Origin: Pseudoalteromonas lipolytica
Lineage (GTDB): Bacteria > Pseudomonadota > Gammaproteobacteria > Enterobacterales > Alteromonadaceae
Direction of reading: 5' to 3'
DNA: 64,000 nt
Assembly: GCF_001306915.1 (NCBI RefSeq)
Contig: NZ_LJTC01000006.1
Location: forward strand, 774-64,773
Shown here piece by piece: positions 28,533-37,700 of this stretch. Below the pieces are notes generated by a model, which searched no databases, had not been told where the DNA came from, and saw only the letters and a program-made list of their open reading frames with translations. The stretch's first letter is position 1. Each line of letters starts with the position of its first letter. The translations under genes were made by a program, and so were the position numbers.

Positions 28533-28642
28533 AAATTTATAAATGCTCTAATTTAAAAAGATACTGGGTTGTATCAAGTTATCGTGCAAGATACAAGGTT
28601 GACTTAACAGCCCTGAAAGCTTAGCCTCCCGAGCCAATCTGG

Positions 28643-28668
28643 CCTAAACCTGCGTTTAGGTTGTTTTA
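28643..28668 (+). terminator. Hairpin upstream of the HU gene
   Basis: A stem CCTAAAC/GTTTAGG with a four-base loop is followed by TTGTTTT. No gene ends nearby on the plus strand, so it may be a leader structure of the HU gene instead. Confidence 0.4.
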
Positions 28669-28680
28669 CCTTATCTTTTT

Positions 28681-28706
28681 CCGCTTAACCTCAGATGATT
28701 AAGCGG
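28681..28706 (+). promoter_or_regulatory. Second hairpin before the HU gene
   Basis: The arms CCGCTTAA and TTAAGCGG enclose ten bases and end 20 bases before the HU start codon. It could influence translation or bind a protein. Confidence 0.35.
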
Positions 28707-28726
28707 CGTATTTTGGAGCACTTTTT

Positions 28727-28996
28727 ATGAATAAAGCCGCGTTAGTATCGCAAATGGCTGCCCACAGTGAATTAACAAAAAAAGACACACAAGCTGCCTT
28801 AACCAGCATCTTAAATGCTATCGAAAAGTCTCTTTCTGAGGGTGACCAAGTGCAAATTAATGGTTTTGGTACGTTTGCTCTGAGTTATTACCCAGCACGC
28901 AAAGGGCGCAACCCGCAAACCGGTGAAGAAATTGAAATTGAAGGCGCTAATAAGCCAGTTTTTAAACCAGCAAAAGCACTCAAAGACGGTTTATAA
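28727..28996 (+). CDS. HU family DNA-binding protein
   Basis: An 89-residue histone-like protein with the family signature GTFALSYYPARKGRNPQTGEEIEI and the C-terminal KPAKALKDGL. It bends and compacts DNA as a dimer. It differs from ihfA earlier in the window in lacking the IHF-specific ends, so an HU or HU-like paralogue is the better call. It stands alone, with two hairpins upstream. Confidence 0.9.
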   Translation: MNKAALVSQMAAHSELTKKDTQAALTSILNAIEKSLSEGDQVQINGFGTFALSYYPARKGRNPQTGEEIEIEGANKPVFKPAKALKDGL

Positions 28997-29133
28997 GCAG
29001 GATTTGCAAAGCTGTTGTAGTATTTACAGAGCATAAATAGAACACCTGAAAATTTATTCAATATTTTCAATCTATTAAGTTTGGCATGTTGTATGCTGTT
29101 AATCATTTAGGTTTACCTAAATAAGGAGATAAC

Positions 29134-29706
29134 ATGTCAAATTTAAATAGCCAACTGAATGGTAAAAAGATTGCTATTCTTGCAACCAATGGTTTTGAGC
29201 AAAGCGAGCTATTGTCACCACGAAGCGCATTATTAGAAGCGGGTGCACTTGTCGAAGTTGTGTCACTTGAGCGTGGCGATATCACCGCATGGGATGAAAA
29301 CCAATGGGGTGAGCGAGTCAGTGTTGACCGTGTAGTCAGCGAAGCAGACTCTGCAGAGTATGACGCGTTACTTCTGCCTGGTGGCTTATTCAACCCAGAT
29401 ACGTTACGTCAAGATAGCGAAGCAAAAGCCTTTGTTGATGGCTTTTTCAGTGCCGGTAAAAACAAGCCCATCGCCGCGATTTGCCACGGCCCATGGCTAT
29501 TAGCCGAAATTAATAAACTACGTGATCGCAAAGTAACCTCATACCCAAGTATTAAAACTGATTTAATCAATGCAGGAGCTAATTGGGTTGATCAAGAGGT
29601 GTGTGTTGATGAGGGCATAGTTACAAGCCGAAGCCCAGCCGACTTAGAGGCTTTTAATCGAAAATTCATAGAAGAAATTAAAGAGGGCGAGCATCGCCAT
29701 CATTAA
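29134..29706 (+). CDS. DJ-1/PfpI family protein
   Basis: The 190-residue cytoplasmic protein has the DJ-1/PfpI fold with nucleophilic Cys117 in AAICHGPWLL and Glu22 in NGFEQSEL. Relatives include the stress protein YhbO and general glutamine-amidotransferase-like proteins with proposed deglycase or protease activity; these activities are debated. It ends with a short His-rich tail (GEHRHH). It is monocistronic, facing trpA. Confidence 0.9.
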   Translation: MSNLNSQLNGKKIAILATNGFEQSELLSPRSALLEAGALVEVVSLERGDITAWDENQWGERVSVDRVVSEADSAEYDALLLPGGLFNPDTLRQDSEAKAFVDGFFSAGKNKPIAAICHGPWLLAEINKLRDRKVTSYPSIKTDLINAGANWVDQEVCVDEGIVTSRSPADLEAFNRKFIEEIKEGEHRHH

Positions 29707-29724
29707 TCATAAATTGTTAAGCAC

Positions 29725-29751
29725 AAAAAAGGGCCTTTATGGCCCTTTTTT
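29725..29751. terminator. Bidirectional terminator between the PfpI gene and trpA
   Basis: A stem GGGCC/GGCCC with a five-base loop is flanked by six A and seven T, so it can end transcripts from both sides, including the trp operon. Confidence 0.88.
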
Positions 29752-29766
29752 AAGCAATACAATAAG

Positions 29767-30579
29767 TTACTTTGTAGCTGCTTTCATACTAGCTACAAAC
29801 TCTTTTAAACCAGTTAGCATTGCTGCTTGATCATCAAGGTTTGCCTCGATAATTTTAACAACCGCAGAGCCTGAAATCGCACCAGCGGCCCCTGACTCAA
29901 GTGCTGATTTAACATCTTCCGGTGTTGATACACCAAAGCCTAATAATGCCGGTGCAGCATGGTAATCTTTTAGTTTTTTAACTAATGAATCTGCTGGCAT
30001 TTGTGCCTTGGTTTCTGTGCCTGTCACACCTGCGCGTGAAAGAAGGTATGTGTAACCACGGCCATATGACGCACACTCTCGTAACGTGTCATCATCAGCA
30101 TTCGGTGTAGCAATAAAAATTGGGTCGATGCCATTTTTCATTGCTGTTTGGCGAAATAGCTTTGATTCATGTAGCGGCACGTCAGCCACTAAAATAGAAT
30201 CAACACCGGCTTCTTTAGCATCTTGATAAAACTTTTCGATGCCACGCTTAAATACTAGGTTTGAATACAATAACAGGCCAATCGGAATATCGGCATTGTA
30301 CTCACGCACTTGTTTAATGATATCAAAGCAATCTTGGGTATTGATGTTTTCATCAAGTGCACGAATGTTAGCAGCTTGGATCACTGGGCCATCTGCAATC
30401 GGATCAGAAAATGGAATACCCAGCTCAAGGGCATCAGCGCCACCATCAATTAAGCTTTTGATGATCTCTACACTCAGTGCTTTATTAGGATCACCAATCG
30501 TAACGAAGGGTACAAAAGCACCTTGGTTTGTTTCATTTAATGTGGCGAACAGTTGTCCGTAACGGTTAGTCTGGCTCAT
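29767..30579 (-). CDS. trpA: Tryptophan synthase alpha chain
   Basis: TrpA cleaves indole-3-glycerol phosphate to indole and glyceraldehyde 3-phosphate and channels indole to TrpB. The 270-residue TIM barrel has the catalytic Glu and Asp in [10 protein letters not shown]. The start overlaps the trpB stop by four bases (ATGA), so translation is coupled. It is the last gene of the operon. Confidence 0.97.
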   Translation of the reverse strand: MSQTNRYGQLFATLNETNQGAFVPFVTIGDPNKALSVEIIKSLIDGGADALELGIPFSDPIADGPVIQAANIRALDENINTQDCFDIIKQVREYNADIPIGLLLYSNLVFKRGIEKFYQDAKEAGVDSILVADVPLHESKLFRQTAMKNGIDPIFIATPNADDDTLRECASYGRGYTYLLSRAGVTGTETKAQMPADSLVKKLKDYHAAPALLGFGVSTPEDVKSALESGAAGAISGSAVVKIIEANLDDQAAMLTGLKEFVASMKAATK

Positions 30580-31760
30580 AGTGCGCCTCCTTCTGATAAA
30601 ACACTGTGTACGTGAGCCAAATCTTTATCGCCTCGGCCGCTTAGGTTAACCACTAAAATAGTGTCTTCGGTTTGTTGCTCGGCATATTTAAGGGCATATG
30701 CGAGGGCATGGCTTGATTCAAGCGCTGGAATAATGCCTTCGTTCTTAGCCAGTAGTTGGAATGCCTCAAGTGCTTCAGTATCAGTAATGCCAACATATTC
30801 TGCACGGCCTGTCTCATGAAGATAAGCATGTTGTGGACCAACAGCTGGGTAATCAAGACCTGCTGAAACAGAGTAAGACTCTTCAATTTGACCATCATCA
30901 TTTTGCATAATATAGGTATAGGTACCGTGTAAAATGCCTTTAGTGCCCTTACATAGCGTAGCACCGTGTTGATGGGTATCTAAGCCTTTACCAGCTGGCT
31001 CTACACCAATGAGTTTTACGCTTGGCTCATCAATAAAGTCTGTGAACATACCAATGGCGTTAGAGCCACCACCCACGCAAGCAAGCACTGCATCCGGTAA
31101 GCGACCTTCAGCTTTAAGCACTTGTTGTTTTGCTTCTTCACCAATCATTTTTTGGAACTCACGCACCATGGTTGGGAATGGGTGAGGGCCTGCTGCAGTG
31201 CCTAGTAAATAGTGAGCATCTTTGTAATTTGCTGACCAGTCACGCAGTGCTTCGTTTACGGCATCTTTTAAGGTACCAGAGCCTGCTGTGACAGGAATAA
31301 CCTCTGCGCCCATTAATTTCATACGAAATACATTTGGTTGCTGACGTTCAACGTCTTTTGCGCCCATGTAAATACGGCATTTTAAGCCAAGTAGGGCACA
31401 GGCTAGGGCCGTTGCAACACCGTGTTGGCCGGCACCTGTTTCTGCAATCACTTCTTTTTTACCCATGCGTTTGGTCAGAAGTGCTTGACCAAGTACTTGG
31501 TTGGTTTTGTGCGCACCGCCGTGCAGTAAATCTTCACGCTTTAAATACAGTTTTACCTTAGGATTTTTAACTAAGTTACGTGTCAGAGTTAATGGCGTAG
31601 GGCGACCTGCGTATTCATTTAACAGTTTTTCAAACTCAGCCTGAAAAGCTGGATCTTTTTGTGATTTATTAAACTCTGCTTCTAGTTGCTTGAGTGCTGG
31701 CACAAGCAGCTGTGGTACAAACATACCACCGAATTCACCGAAATAAGCTGGATTTTGCAT
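30576..31760 (-). CDS. trpB: Tryptophan synthase beta chain
   Basis: TrpB condenses indole with serine using pyridoxal phosphate, bound at Lys85 in GGAHKTNQ; the phosphate-binding loop GGGSNAIG is present. The ATG at 31760 gives [16 protein letters not shown], the normal start, preceded by GAGG; an upstream in-frame start at 31838 overlaps trpC and adds 26 unlike residues. The 394-residue length is typical. Confidence 0.97.
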   Translation of the reverse strand: MQNPAYFGEFGGMFVPQLLVPALKQLEAEFNKSQKDPAFQAEFEKLLNEYAGRPTPLTLTRNLVKNPKVKLYLKREDLLHGGAHKTNQVLGQALLTKRMGKKEVIAETGAGQHGVATALACALLGLKCRIYMGAKDVERQQPNVFRMKLMGAEVIPVTAGSGTLKDAVNEALRDWSANYKDAHYLLGTAAGPHPFPTMVREFQKMIGEEAKQQVLKAEGRLPDAVLACVGGGSNAIGMFTDFIDEPSVKLIGVEPAGKGLDTHQHGATLCKGTKGILHGTYTYIMQNDDGQIEESYSVSAGLDYPAVGPQHAYLHETGRAEYVGITDTEALEAFQLLAKNEGIIPALESSHALAYALKYAEQQTEDTILVVNLSGRGDKDLAHVHSVLSEGGAL

Positions 31761-31767
31761 TCTAACC

Positions 31768-33132
31768 TCAATAATTTCTGATATGCGAAAACGCATTTTG
31801 TAATTTTGTTTGGCACTTTTTACCCGCTGACGCTTCAACGCCAGAATTTAGGTCAAGGCCATTAGCACCGCGATAAAGCGCTGCGTGAATATTTTCTGGG
31901 TTTAAACCCCCGGCTAACATAAACGGCACGGTTGCCGTCTCTAGCACTGACCAATCAAATGCTTCGCCTGTGCCGCCTTTTTGGCTTTTGCTGTAAGTGT
32001 CGTATAAATGGCGGTCAACCCCTTCAAGCGGTTTGGGTAATTCGCCTTTAACGGCTTGGGCTTTCCAAATTTCACAGCCAAGCGGTAATTGCTTTCTGAG
32101 ACTTTGAATATACTCGCTATTCTCGTCACCATGTAATTGCACTGCAGCTAATTTTAAGCTTTGTGCATAATCGACCACTTGTTCTAGAGGTGCATTGACA
32201 AACACACCCACATACGCGAGCGGGGCACTTTGCGTAACTTGCTTGGCACAGTCGATATCGACATAGCGCGGTGACTTAGGATAAAAAATTAAGCCACCAT
32301 ACACAGCACCACTGGCGTAGGCTGCCATCGCATCTTGTGAACGGGTTAAACCACACACTTTGTTCTCACCTAAAATGACTTTACGGCATGCGGCTTCTAA
32401 GTCGCGCTCAGCCATCAGTGAGCTGCCAATTAAAAAGCCATCGCACAATGGTGCAAGACGTTTTACATCTTTATGGGTATAAATGCCCGATTCTGAAATC
32501 ACTACTTTGTCATTTGGGATAAGCTGACGTAAACGCTCAGTTGTTGCAAGATCAGTACTTAAATCACGAAGGTCGCGGTTATTAATACCAATTAGGCTGG
32601 CATTAAGTGTAAGTGCACGACTGACTTCTTGCTCATTACTGACTTCAGTAAGTACCGACATGTTTAAAGAGTCAGCCACTTTATGAAGCGCTAAATATTG
32701 CTCGTCATCAAGAACTGAGAGCATTAATAAAATGGCATCACCACCAGATAAGCGTGCTAAATAAACTTGGTACTCATCAATAAAGAAATCTTTACAAATA
32801 AGCGGCTGTTCCACTTGGCTGCGCACGTATTCAAGGTACTGATAACTACCTTGGAAATATTTTTCATCCGTTAGCACGCTCATACAGGTTGCGTACTTTT
32901 TATAAACCGATGTAATTTCGTCTAAATTGAATGGTTCGCGAATAAGTCCTTTTGACGGTGAGGCCTTTTTACATTCTAAAATAAACTGCGTACCGGTTGC
33001 TGCTAATGCGCCTTCAAAGTCTCGCTTGGTTGGCACAACATCGCTAATGAAGGATTCAAGCGGGCGCTGTGCTTTTCTTTGTTCTAATTCAATGCGTTTG
33101 TCGGCAACAATTTTGTCTAACACGTTAGCCAT
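31768..33132 (-). CDS. trpCF: Bifunctional IGP synthase / PRA isomerase TrpC(F)
   Basis: A fused enzyme of 454 residues, as in enterics. Residues 1 to about 255 are indole-3-glycerol-phosphate synthase ([19 protein letters not shown]); residues about 256 to 454 are phosphoribosylanthranilate isomerase (GLTRSQDA with a Cys just before, [15 protein letters not shown]). It catalyses two successive steps. The start overlaps trpD by 8 bp. Seven bases separate its stop from the trpB start. Confidence 0.97.
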   Translation of the reverse strand: MANVLDKIVADKRIELEQRKAQRPLESFISDVVPTKRDFEGALAATGTQFILECKKASPSKGLIREPFNLDEITSVYKKYATCMSVLTDEKYFQGSYQYLEYVRSQVEQPLICKDFFIDEYQVYLARLSGGDAILLMLSVLDDEQYLALHKVADSLNMSVLTEVSNEQEVSRALTLNASLIGINNRDLRDLSTDLATTERLRQLIPNDKVVISESGIYTHKDVKRLAPLCDGFLIGSSLMAERDLEAACRKVILGENKVCGLTRSQDAMAAYASGAVYGGLIFYPKSPRYVDIDCAKQVTQSAPLAYVGVFVNAPLEQVVDYAQSLKLAAVQLHGDENSEYIQSLRKQLPLGCEIWKAQAVKGELPKPLEGVDRHLYDTYSKSQKGGTGEAFDWSVLETATVPFMLAGGLNPENIHAALYRGANGLDLNSGVEASAGKKCQTKLQNAFSHIRNY

Positions 33133-34144
33133 GACTTACCTCAATAATTGCGTTCAATGTGTCCATCGCTTTGCCTGATGCTAATAAATTGCTTACTTGA
33201 TCTGCGGCTGCTTTTAAATCACCTGCTTTATCGGTTAAATAAAGAAGAGCGGCAACGTTGGCTATAATGGCTGCGTTATGCGCCATTTCACCTTGACCTT
33301 GTAAAATCGCTAAGCTTGCTTTTGCGTTATATTCTGGGCCTTGGCCTGCTAGTTGTTCAAGTGAATAGTTTGCAAGACCAAAATCGCTCGCTGTTAGCGT
33401 GTATTCACTCAGTTCACCGTTATTAAGTTCAACCACTTTGGTTGTTCCATGTAAGGCAATTTCGTCAGTGCCTGCACCGTGAACCACCATAGCGCGTTTT
33501 GTGCCAAGGGTTTTTAGGGTTTCGGCCATTGGTAAACACAGCGAAGGGTCATAAACACCAAGCAATTGCACCTCAGGGGCAGCAGGATTGGCCAGTGGCC
33601 CTAGGATATTAAAAATTGTGCGGCTTTTAAGGGCCGTACGCACGCCCATCGCATGGCGTACACCACTGTGATAATGCGGCGCAAATAAAAATGTAAAGCC
33701 GGTATTCTCTAAACAATGGGCAGCTTGCTCAGGGCTCATATCGATATTGATACCCAAGGCTTTAAGTAAATCTGCAGAGCCCGAGTTACTCGACACACTG
33801 CGATTACCATGTTTGACCATGTTGATGCCCGCAGCGGCAGCAACAATAGCAGCCGTGGTACTAATATTAATTGTGTTTGAGCCATCGCCACCGGTACCAC
33901 AGCTATCAGCAAGTAAGGTTTTGCTGGTTTGAAATGGCACTGCATTGGCGCGCATTGATGCCGCCGCACCGGCGATTTCATCACTTGTTTCGCCTTTTAG
34001 TTTTAGGGCGATAAGTGCAGCCGTTAATTCAATATCATTAAGCTGGCCATTCATGATGGCATCAAATAATGCAGTTGCTTGCGAAAATGATAAATCTTGC
34101 TTTGCTAATAATTGGTTTAACTGGGTTTGAGTTGTTGCTTCCAT
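33125..34144 (-). CDS. trpD: Anthranilate phosphoribosyltransferase
   Basis: TrpD joins anthranilate to phosphoribosyl pyrophosphate. The 339-residue protein has the PRPP-binding loop DSCGTGGDGSNTINIS near residue 85 and KHGNRSVSSNSGSAD. It is not fused to TrpG, unlike in E. coli, and the trpG gene lies nine bases upstream. Confidence 0.97.
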   Translation of the reverse strand: MEATTQTQLNQLLAKQDLSFSQATALFDAIMNGQLNDIELTAALIALKLKGETSDEIAGAAASMRANAVPFQTSKTLLADSCGTGGDGSNTINISTTAAIVAAAAGINMVKHGNRSVSSNSGSADLLKALGINIDMSPEQAAHCLENTGFTFLFAPHYHSGVRHAMGVRTALKSRTIFNILGPLANPAAPEVQLLGVYDPSLCLPMAETLKTLGTKRAMVVHGAGTDEIALHGTTKVVELNNGELSEYTLTASDFGLANYSLEQLAGQGPEYNAKASLAILQGQGEMAHNAAIIANVAALLYLTDKAGDLKAAADQVSNLLASGKAMDTLNAIIEVSHG

Positions 34145-34153
34145 GTTATTCCT

Positions 34154-34759
34154 CTACTGCACGCGTGCGGTTAAAAATTCAATGCTTTGCTGTAATAGCA
34201 ATGCGCCATTTGGCGTTAAAATTGATTCAGGATGAAACTGATAGCCAAGGGCATTATCTTGTTGATGGTAAATTGCCATCGGAATATTTTCATAACAAGC
34301 AATTACTTCAACGTCATCAGGGACTTTGGTTGCCATTAATGAATGATAACGAGCAACCGGCATTTTATCGCCCATACCCGCGAATACTGGGTGCTCAGTC
34401 AACGAAATAATTGATGACTTGCCATGCACAGTTTCACCTGCATGACCAATAACCCCACCGTAGCTTTGTGTTAGTGCTTGCTGCCCTAAACAGATACCCA
34501 GCATCGGGAAGCGACCTTTACACAGTTCAATGAGTTCCATTAAACAACCCGCATCAGATGGCGCGCCAGGGCCAGGTGATAGCACTAATAATACAGGCAC
34601 TGTCTCTTGGCACATTTTGTCGAAGATGCTTTGTGCACTGATGTTATTACGGTATACCACTAACTGGCACCCTAACATAGAAAGTTCATCGACTAAGTTA
34701 TAACTAAATGAATCAAAGTTATCTAAAAAGTAGATTTTATAGGCTGATGTTGTCGTCAT
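34154..34759 (-). CDS. trpG: Anthranilate synthase component II (glutamine amidotransferase)
   Basis: TrpG supplies ammonia from glutamine to TrpE. The 201-residue class I amidotransferase has the nucleophile Cys90 in GICLGQQA and the His-Glu pair in QFHPESILTP. Its start shares one base with the trpE stop, giving translational coupling. Similar proteins can serve pabAB, but the operon context fixes this as trpG. Confidence 0.96.
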   Translation of the reverse strand: MTTTSAYKIYFLDNFDSFSYNLVDELSMLGCQLVVYRNNISAQSIFDKMCQETVPVLLVLSPGPGAPSDAGCLMELIELCKGRFPMLGICLGQQALTQSYGGVIGHAGETVHGKSSIISLTEHPVFAGMGDKMPVARYHSLMATKVPDDVEVIACYENIPMAIYHQQDNALGYQFHPESILTPNGALLLQQSIEFLTARVQ

Positions 34760-36327
34760 TATTGTGCCTTGTAAGTCGATTGAATCGCAGTGATCACAGC
34801 TTGTGCTTTAGCGCGGGTTTCATTGGCTTCTGATTGTGGATCTGAATCAAACACCACACCTGCACCTGCTTGCACATAGGCTGTGCCGTTTTTAACAAAG
34901 GCAGAGCGAATAACAATACAGCTATCCATGGCGCCATCGCCTGTTAAATAACCCACAGCACCACCATAGCTGCCGCGGCGTTTTTGTTCGGTTTTACGAA
35001 CTAACTCAGCAGCGCGTACTTTAGGTGCACCCACTAAGGTGCCCATGTTCATACAAGCTTGGTAAGCATGTAGCGCATCGAGCTCAGGTTTTAAAGTACC
35101 CACAACGCGTGAAACTAAATGCATCACTTGTGAGTAGCGGTCTACTTTTAATAACTCTTTAGCGTGACGTGTGCCTGGTACGCTAATACGGGCAACATCA
35201 TTTCGCGCTAAATCAACTAGCATCAGGTGCTCGGCACGCTCTTTTTGGTCGTTGCGAAGTTCAAGCTCAATGCGGCTGTCTAGGTCTGGATTAATTTGCC
35301 CGTTAGCAAACTTGCCACGAGGGCGAGTGCCGGCAATAGGGTATACCTCAACTTGTTTACTCTCAGCGCAATATTTGAGGGCTGACTCGGGTGATGCGCC
35401 GAATAACACAAACTCTTCATCGCGCATATAAAACATATATGGGCTTGGGTTTTGTTGTTTTAATTGGCTGTAAGCATGAAGTGAGTCAGGGCAGGCGAGA
35501 GAAAAAGTACGTGATGGAACAACTTGGAAAATATCGCCATCAACGATGTTGTTTTTTAACTTGATGACATGTTCGCAGTATTGCTCGTCGCTAACATCAA
35601 CAGAAATTGGGTTTGAGCCTGTTTGTTTTTGCCCTTGGTAGCTTTGTGCATTGTCACATACGGCATTTAAACGCTCTAACTGTTGACCAACCTCAAAGCA
35701 GTTTGCATGGACTTCAGGGCCGTTAAATACGTTGCCAATTAGCTCGGTTGTTTTTGCTTGATGGTCGATGACAACTAACGTTTCTGCGAGGTAGAAAACA
35801 TAATCTGGGCAGCTGTTTTCGCCGTCAGGCACATCAGAAAGGGTTTCGAAATTAGCAACCATATCGTAGGCAAATACACCGCCTAAGAACACAGAAAATG
35901 GGTTATCTGTGGTGCTTTTAATACTATTAATACAGCTACGTAGCGCACTAAATGCGTTATCTGCTACTAATTTACTGGCTTCATCAATGTCGCTTGCTAC
36001 CTCGTTGTAGGTTAACGTTAATGTGTCTTCTACAAGCTCTGCAGAGCAGTTTTGCACATGAGTTTGTAAATAAGGCAGTAATTGTTTGCCGTTATTTGAC
36101 TGTGCAGTGAGTGTGACCTGTTTGCCTTGGCAAACAATACGTAGCGCTGAGTCAACCAAAATTAGACTTTTTACACTGTCTTTAGAATCAATTTCAGCAG
36201 ACTCTAACAGCAGTGAATTAGGCTTATCGAGTAAACTGTATAACGCAAGTGGGCTACTGATGTAATCGCGCACTTGAGTGATACTGGTTACTTCACCCGG
36301 TGTCGTTGTTATATGACTAAAAATCAA
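34759..36327 (-). CDS. trpE: Anthranilate synthase component I
   Basis: TrpE converts chorismate to anthranilate. The 522-residue protein carries the tryptophan feedback site LLES at about 40-43 and the catalytic C-terminal domain with YPIAGTRPRG, ELRNDQKERAEHLMLVDLARND and GAPKVRAAEL. Product inhibition by tryptophan is therefore expected. It is the first structural gene, preceded by a long leader with two attenuators. Confidence 0.97.
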   Translation of the reverse strand: MIFSHITTTPGEVTSITQVRDYISSPLALYSLLDKPNSLLLESAEIDSKDSVKSLILVDSALRIVCQGKQVTLTAQSNNGKQLLPYLQTHVQNCSAELVEDTLTLTYNEVASDIDEASKLVADNAFSALRSCINSIKSTTDNPFSVFLGGVFAYDMVANFETLSDVPDGENSCPDYVFYLAETLVVIDHQAKTTELIGNVFNGPEVHANCFEVGQQLERLNAVCDNAQSYQGQKQTGSNPISVDVSDEQYCEHVIKLKNNIVDGDIFQVVPSRTFSLACPDSLHAYSQLKQQNPSPYMFYMRDEEFVLFGASPESALKYCAESKQVEVYPIAGTRPRGKFANGQINPDLDSRIELELRNDQKERAEHLMLVDLARNDVARISVPGTRHAKELLKVDRYSQVMHLVSRVVGTLKPELDALHAYQACMNMGTLVGAPKVRAAELVRKTEQKRRGSYGGAVGYLTGDGAMDSCIVIRSAFVKNGTAYVQAGAGVVFDSDPQSEANETRAKAQAVITAIQSTYKAQ

Positions 36328-36357
36328 ACCTCATTCTCCCTCATTCCCAAAAACTCT

Positions 36358-36398
36358 TTAAAAAACAAAACCCCGCGAAGCGATGCTTGGCGGGGTTC
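36358..36398 (-). terminator. trp attenuator terminator 2
   Basis: On the minus strand a stem AACCCCGC/GCGGGGTT, with further pairing inside, is followed by TTTTGTTTTTT. Region 3 (36386-36394) could instead pair with region 2 (36437-36445) at eight of nine positions, forming an antiterminator that overlaps the leader-2 stop codon. Confidence 0.85.
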
Positions 36399-36440
36399 GT
36401 ATAAAGATGCCTATAAATTAGATAGACCCTTACCGTCCCG

Positions 36441-36491
36441 CTAAGCCAGGCGCCACCACCAATGATGTGTAAGAGTTGCTATGTAATTCAT
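36441..36491 (-). CDS. trpL: trp leader peptide 2
   Basis: A 16-residue peptide ending HHWWWRLA, with three consecutive TGG codons at 36453-36461. An AAGG Shine-Dalgarno lies seven bases before its ATG. It precedes terminator 2 and the antiterminator region begins at its stop codon, the normal design of a tryptophan attenuator in which ribosome stalling at Trp codons prevents termination. Too short for routine gene finding. Confidence 0.88.
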   Translation of the reverse strand: MNYIATLTHHWWWRLA

Positions 36492-36513
36492 TATAAAACC
36501 TTAAAATTTAGAT

Positions 36514-36543
36514 ATAAAAAAACCCGCTACTTGAGCGGGTTTT
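36514..36543 (-). terminator. trp attenuator terminator 1
   Basis: On the minus strand a stem AACCCGCT/AGCGGGTT with a five-base loop is followed by seven T. Region 3 (36534-36540) can instead pair perfectly over seven bases with region 2 (36570-36576), which lies just after the leader-1 stop. Confidence 0.88.
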
Positions 36544-36578
36544 GAAATCGTTAAACACGACAATTCGTCACCCGCTAG

Positions 36579-36623
36579 TTACGAGTGCCACCACCAAATT
36601 GTGATTTGAATTGTTTTGTTCAT
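36579..36623 (-). CDS. trpL: trp leader peptide 1
   Basis: A 14-residue peptide MNKTIQITIWWWHS with three consecutive TGG codons at 36588-36596. A region 1:2 stem (CACTCG with CGGGTG) can form from the end of the coding part and the following bases. Its Shine-Dalgarno is weak. It is the promoter-proximal of two leader peptides in this operon. Confidence 0.88.
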   Translation of the reverse strand: MNKTIQITIWWWHS

Positions 36624-36659
36624 TGTTATTGCTTATTTAACGTGTCAGAAAGTGCATAC

Positions 36660-36712
36660 AGTAAAGCGTACCTAAGCGGATACTGTCAAGTATTAATTTA
36701 CATAGTTAGTAC
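36660..36712 (-). promoter_or_regulatory. Putative trp operon promoter and TrpR half-site
   Basis: On the minus strand TTGACA (36684-36689) is followed after 18 bp by TTTACT (36660-36665), giving a start near 36652, about 30 bases before leader peptide 1. Just upstream, near 36695-36712, the sequence CGTACTAACTA resembles one half of the E. coli TrpR operator. The operator reading is tentative. Confidence 0.5.
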
Positions 36713-36851
36713 GATTTCGGCATTTACCCATCGCAATTGCCCATTTATGAGGGTAAAACACACAGCTATATAAGATAATCACGCCCTCGCAGTAAATTTT
36801 TGTTATACTCACATCATTGATTCAAGAACTTACGTAAAGCAGTCTTTCCCT
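36713..36851. promoter_or_regulatory. Rest of the trpE-trpH intergenic region
   Basis: The trpE-trpH gap runs from 36328 to 36851 and is mostly filled by the two trp leaders. The remaining 139 bp should hold the trpH promoter; TTGTTATACTC near 36805 has a TATACT that could be a -10 element. Nothing else was recognised. Confidence 0.35.
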
Positions 36852-37691
36852 TTGATAAAATACGATTTACATAGCCACACCACATACTCAGATGGTCAGC
36901 TATCAGTCGAGCAATTGTTACACCGCGCGGTTGAGAAAAACATAGATGTGTTTGCAATTACCGATCACGACACGTTAAGTGCGATAAAACCAGCTCGCCA
37001 AGTCATTGCAGATGATAATTTACCGCTTAAATTAATTGCTGGCGTTGAAGTATCAACAAAATGGGAAAGTTTTGAAATTCATATAGTTGGCTTAAATGTT
37101 GATGACGAAAATGACGCACTGTTGTCATTATTACAAGCGCAACAAGGCAAGCGTGAAGAGCGCGCTTTAGAGATAGGTCGTCGCCTTGCTAAAAATGGTT
37201 TTGAAGGCATTTACGACCAAGCAAAAACATTTGCCGAAAACGCCCAAATCACACGGGCGCATTTTGCCCGTGCACTGATTGAACGTGGTGTAGCTAAAAA
37301 CTTTCCTGGGGTATTTAAGAAATACTTAGGGCGAGGAAAAACAGGTTATGTACCAAGTAGTTGGTGCGATATGCAAACTGCAATTGCTGCCATTCATCAA
37401 GCCGGTGGGGTTGCCGTTCTAGCACACCCTGGGCGTTATCAAATGTCGAATAAGTGGCTACGGAAATTAATTATTGAATTTAAAGATGCCGGTGGCGATG
37501 CGATGGAAGTTGCACAACCACAGCAAGCACCCAGTGAACGCCAGTTTTTAGGTGAACTTTGCCGTGAATATGGCTTACTTGCGTCACAAGGGTCAGATTT
37601 TCATTTTCCGACCAGTTGGTTGGAGTTGGGTAAAAATTTATACTTACCAAAAGATTGCCAAGGGGTTTGGCAAGCATGGGAAGGGCAATAG
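36852..37691 (+). CDS. trpH: PHP domain RNase AM / 5'-3' exonuclease TrpH
   Basis: This 279-residue metal-dependent PHP-domain enzyme has DLHSHTTYSDG at the N-terminus, ITDHD, an AHPGR motif and SDFH near the end, all metal ligands. E. coli TrpH (RNase AM, formerly YciV) is a 5'-3' exonuclease that trims oligonucleotides and rRNA 5' ends. The start is TTG with no clear Shine-Dalgarno. The following yciO gene starts ten bases after its stop, as in related species. Confidence 0.93.
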   Translation: MIKYDLHSHTTYSDGQLSVEQLLHRAVEKNIDVFAITDHDTLSAIKPARQVIADDNLPLKLIAGVEVSTKWESFEIHIVGLNVDDENDALLSLLQAQQGKREERALEIGRRLAKNGFEGIYDQAKTFAENAQITRAHFARALIERGVAKNFPGVFKKYLGRGKTGYVPSSWCDMQTAIAAIHQAGGVAVLAHPGRYQMSNKWLRKLIIEFKDAGGDAMEVAQPQQAPSERQFLGELCREYGLLASQGSDFHFPTSWLELGKNLYLPKDCQGVWQAWEGQ

Positions 37692-37700
37692 GAGCGTGTA

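Noticed and set aside
28727-28996. IHF beta subunit
   Set aside because: The sequence lacks the IHF-beta ends and stands alone; it fits HU better.
31761-31838. Extended trpB start
   Set aside because: The extra 26 residues overlap trpC, look unlike TrpB, and ATG 31760 has a proper ribosome-binding site.
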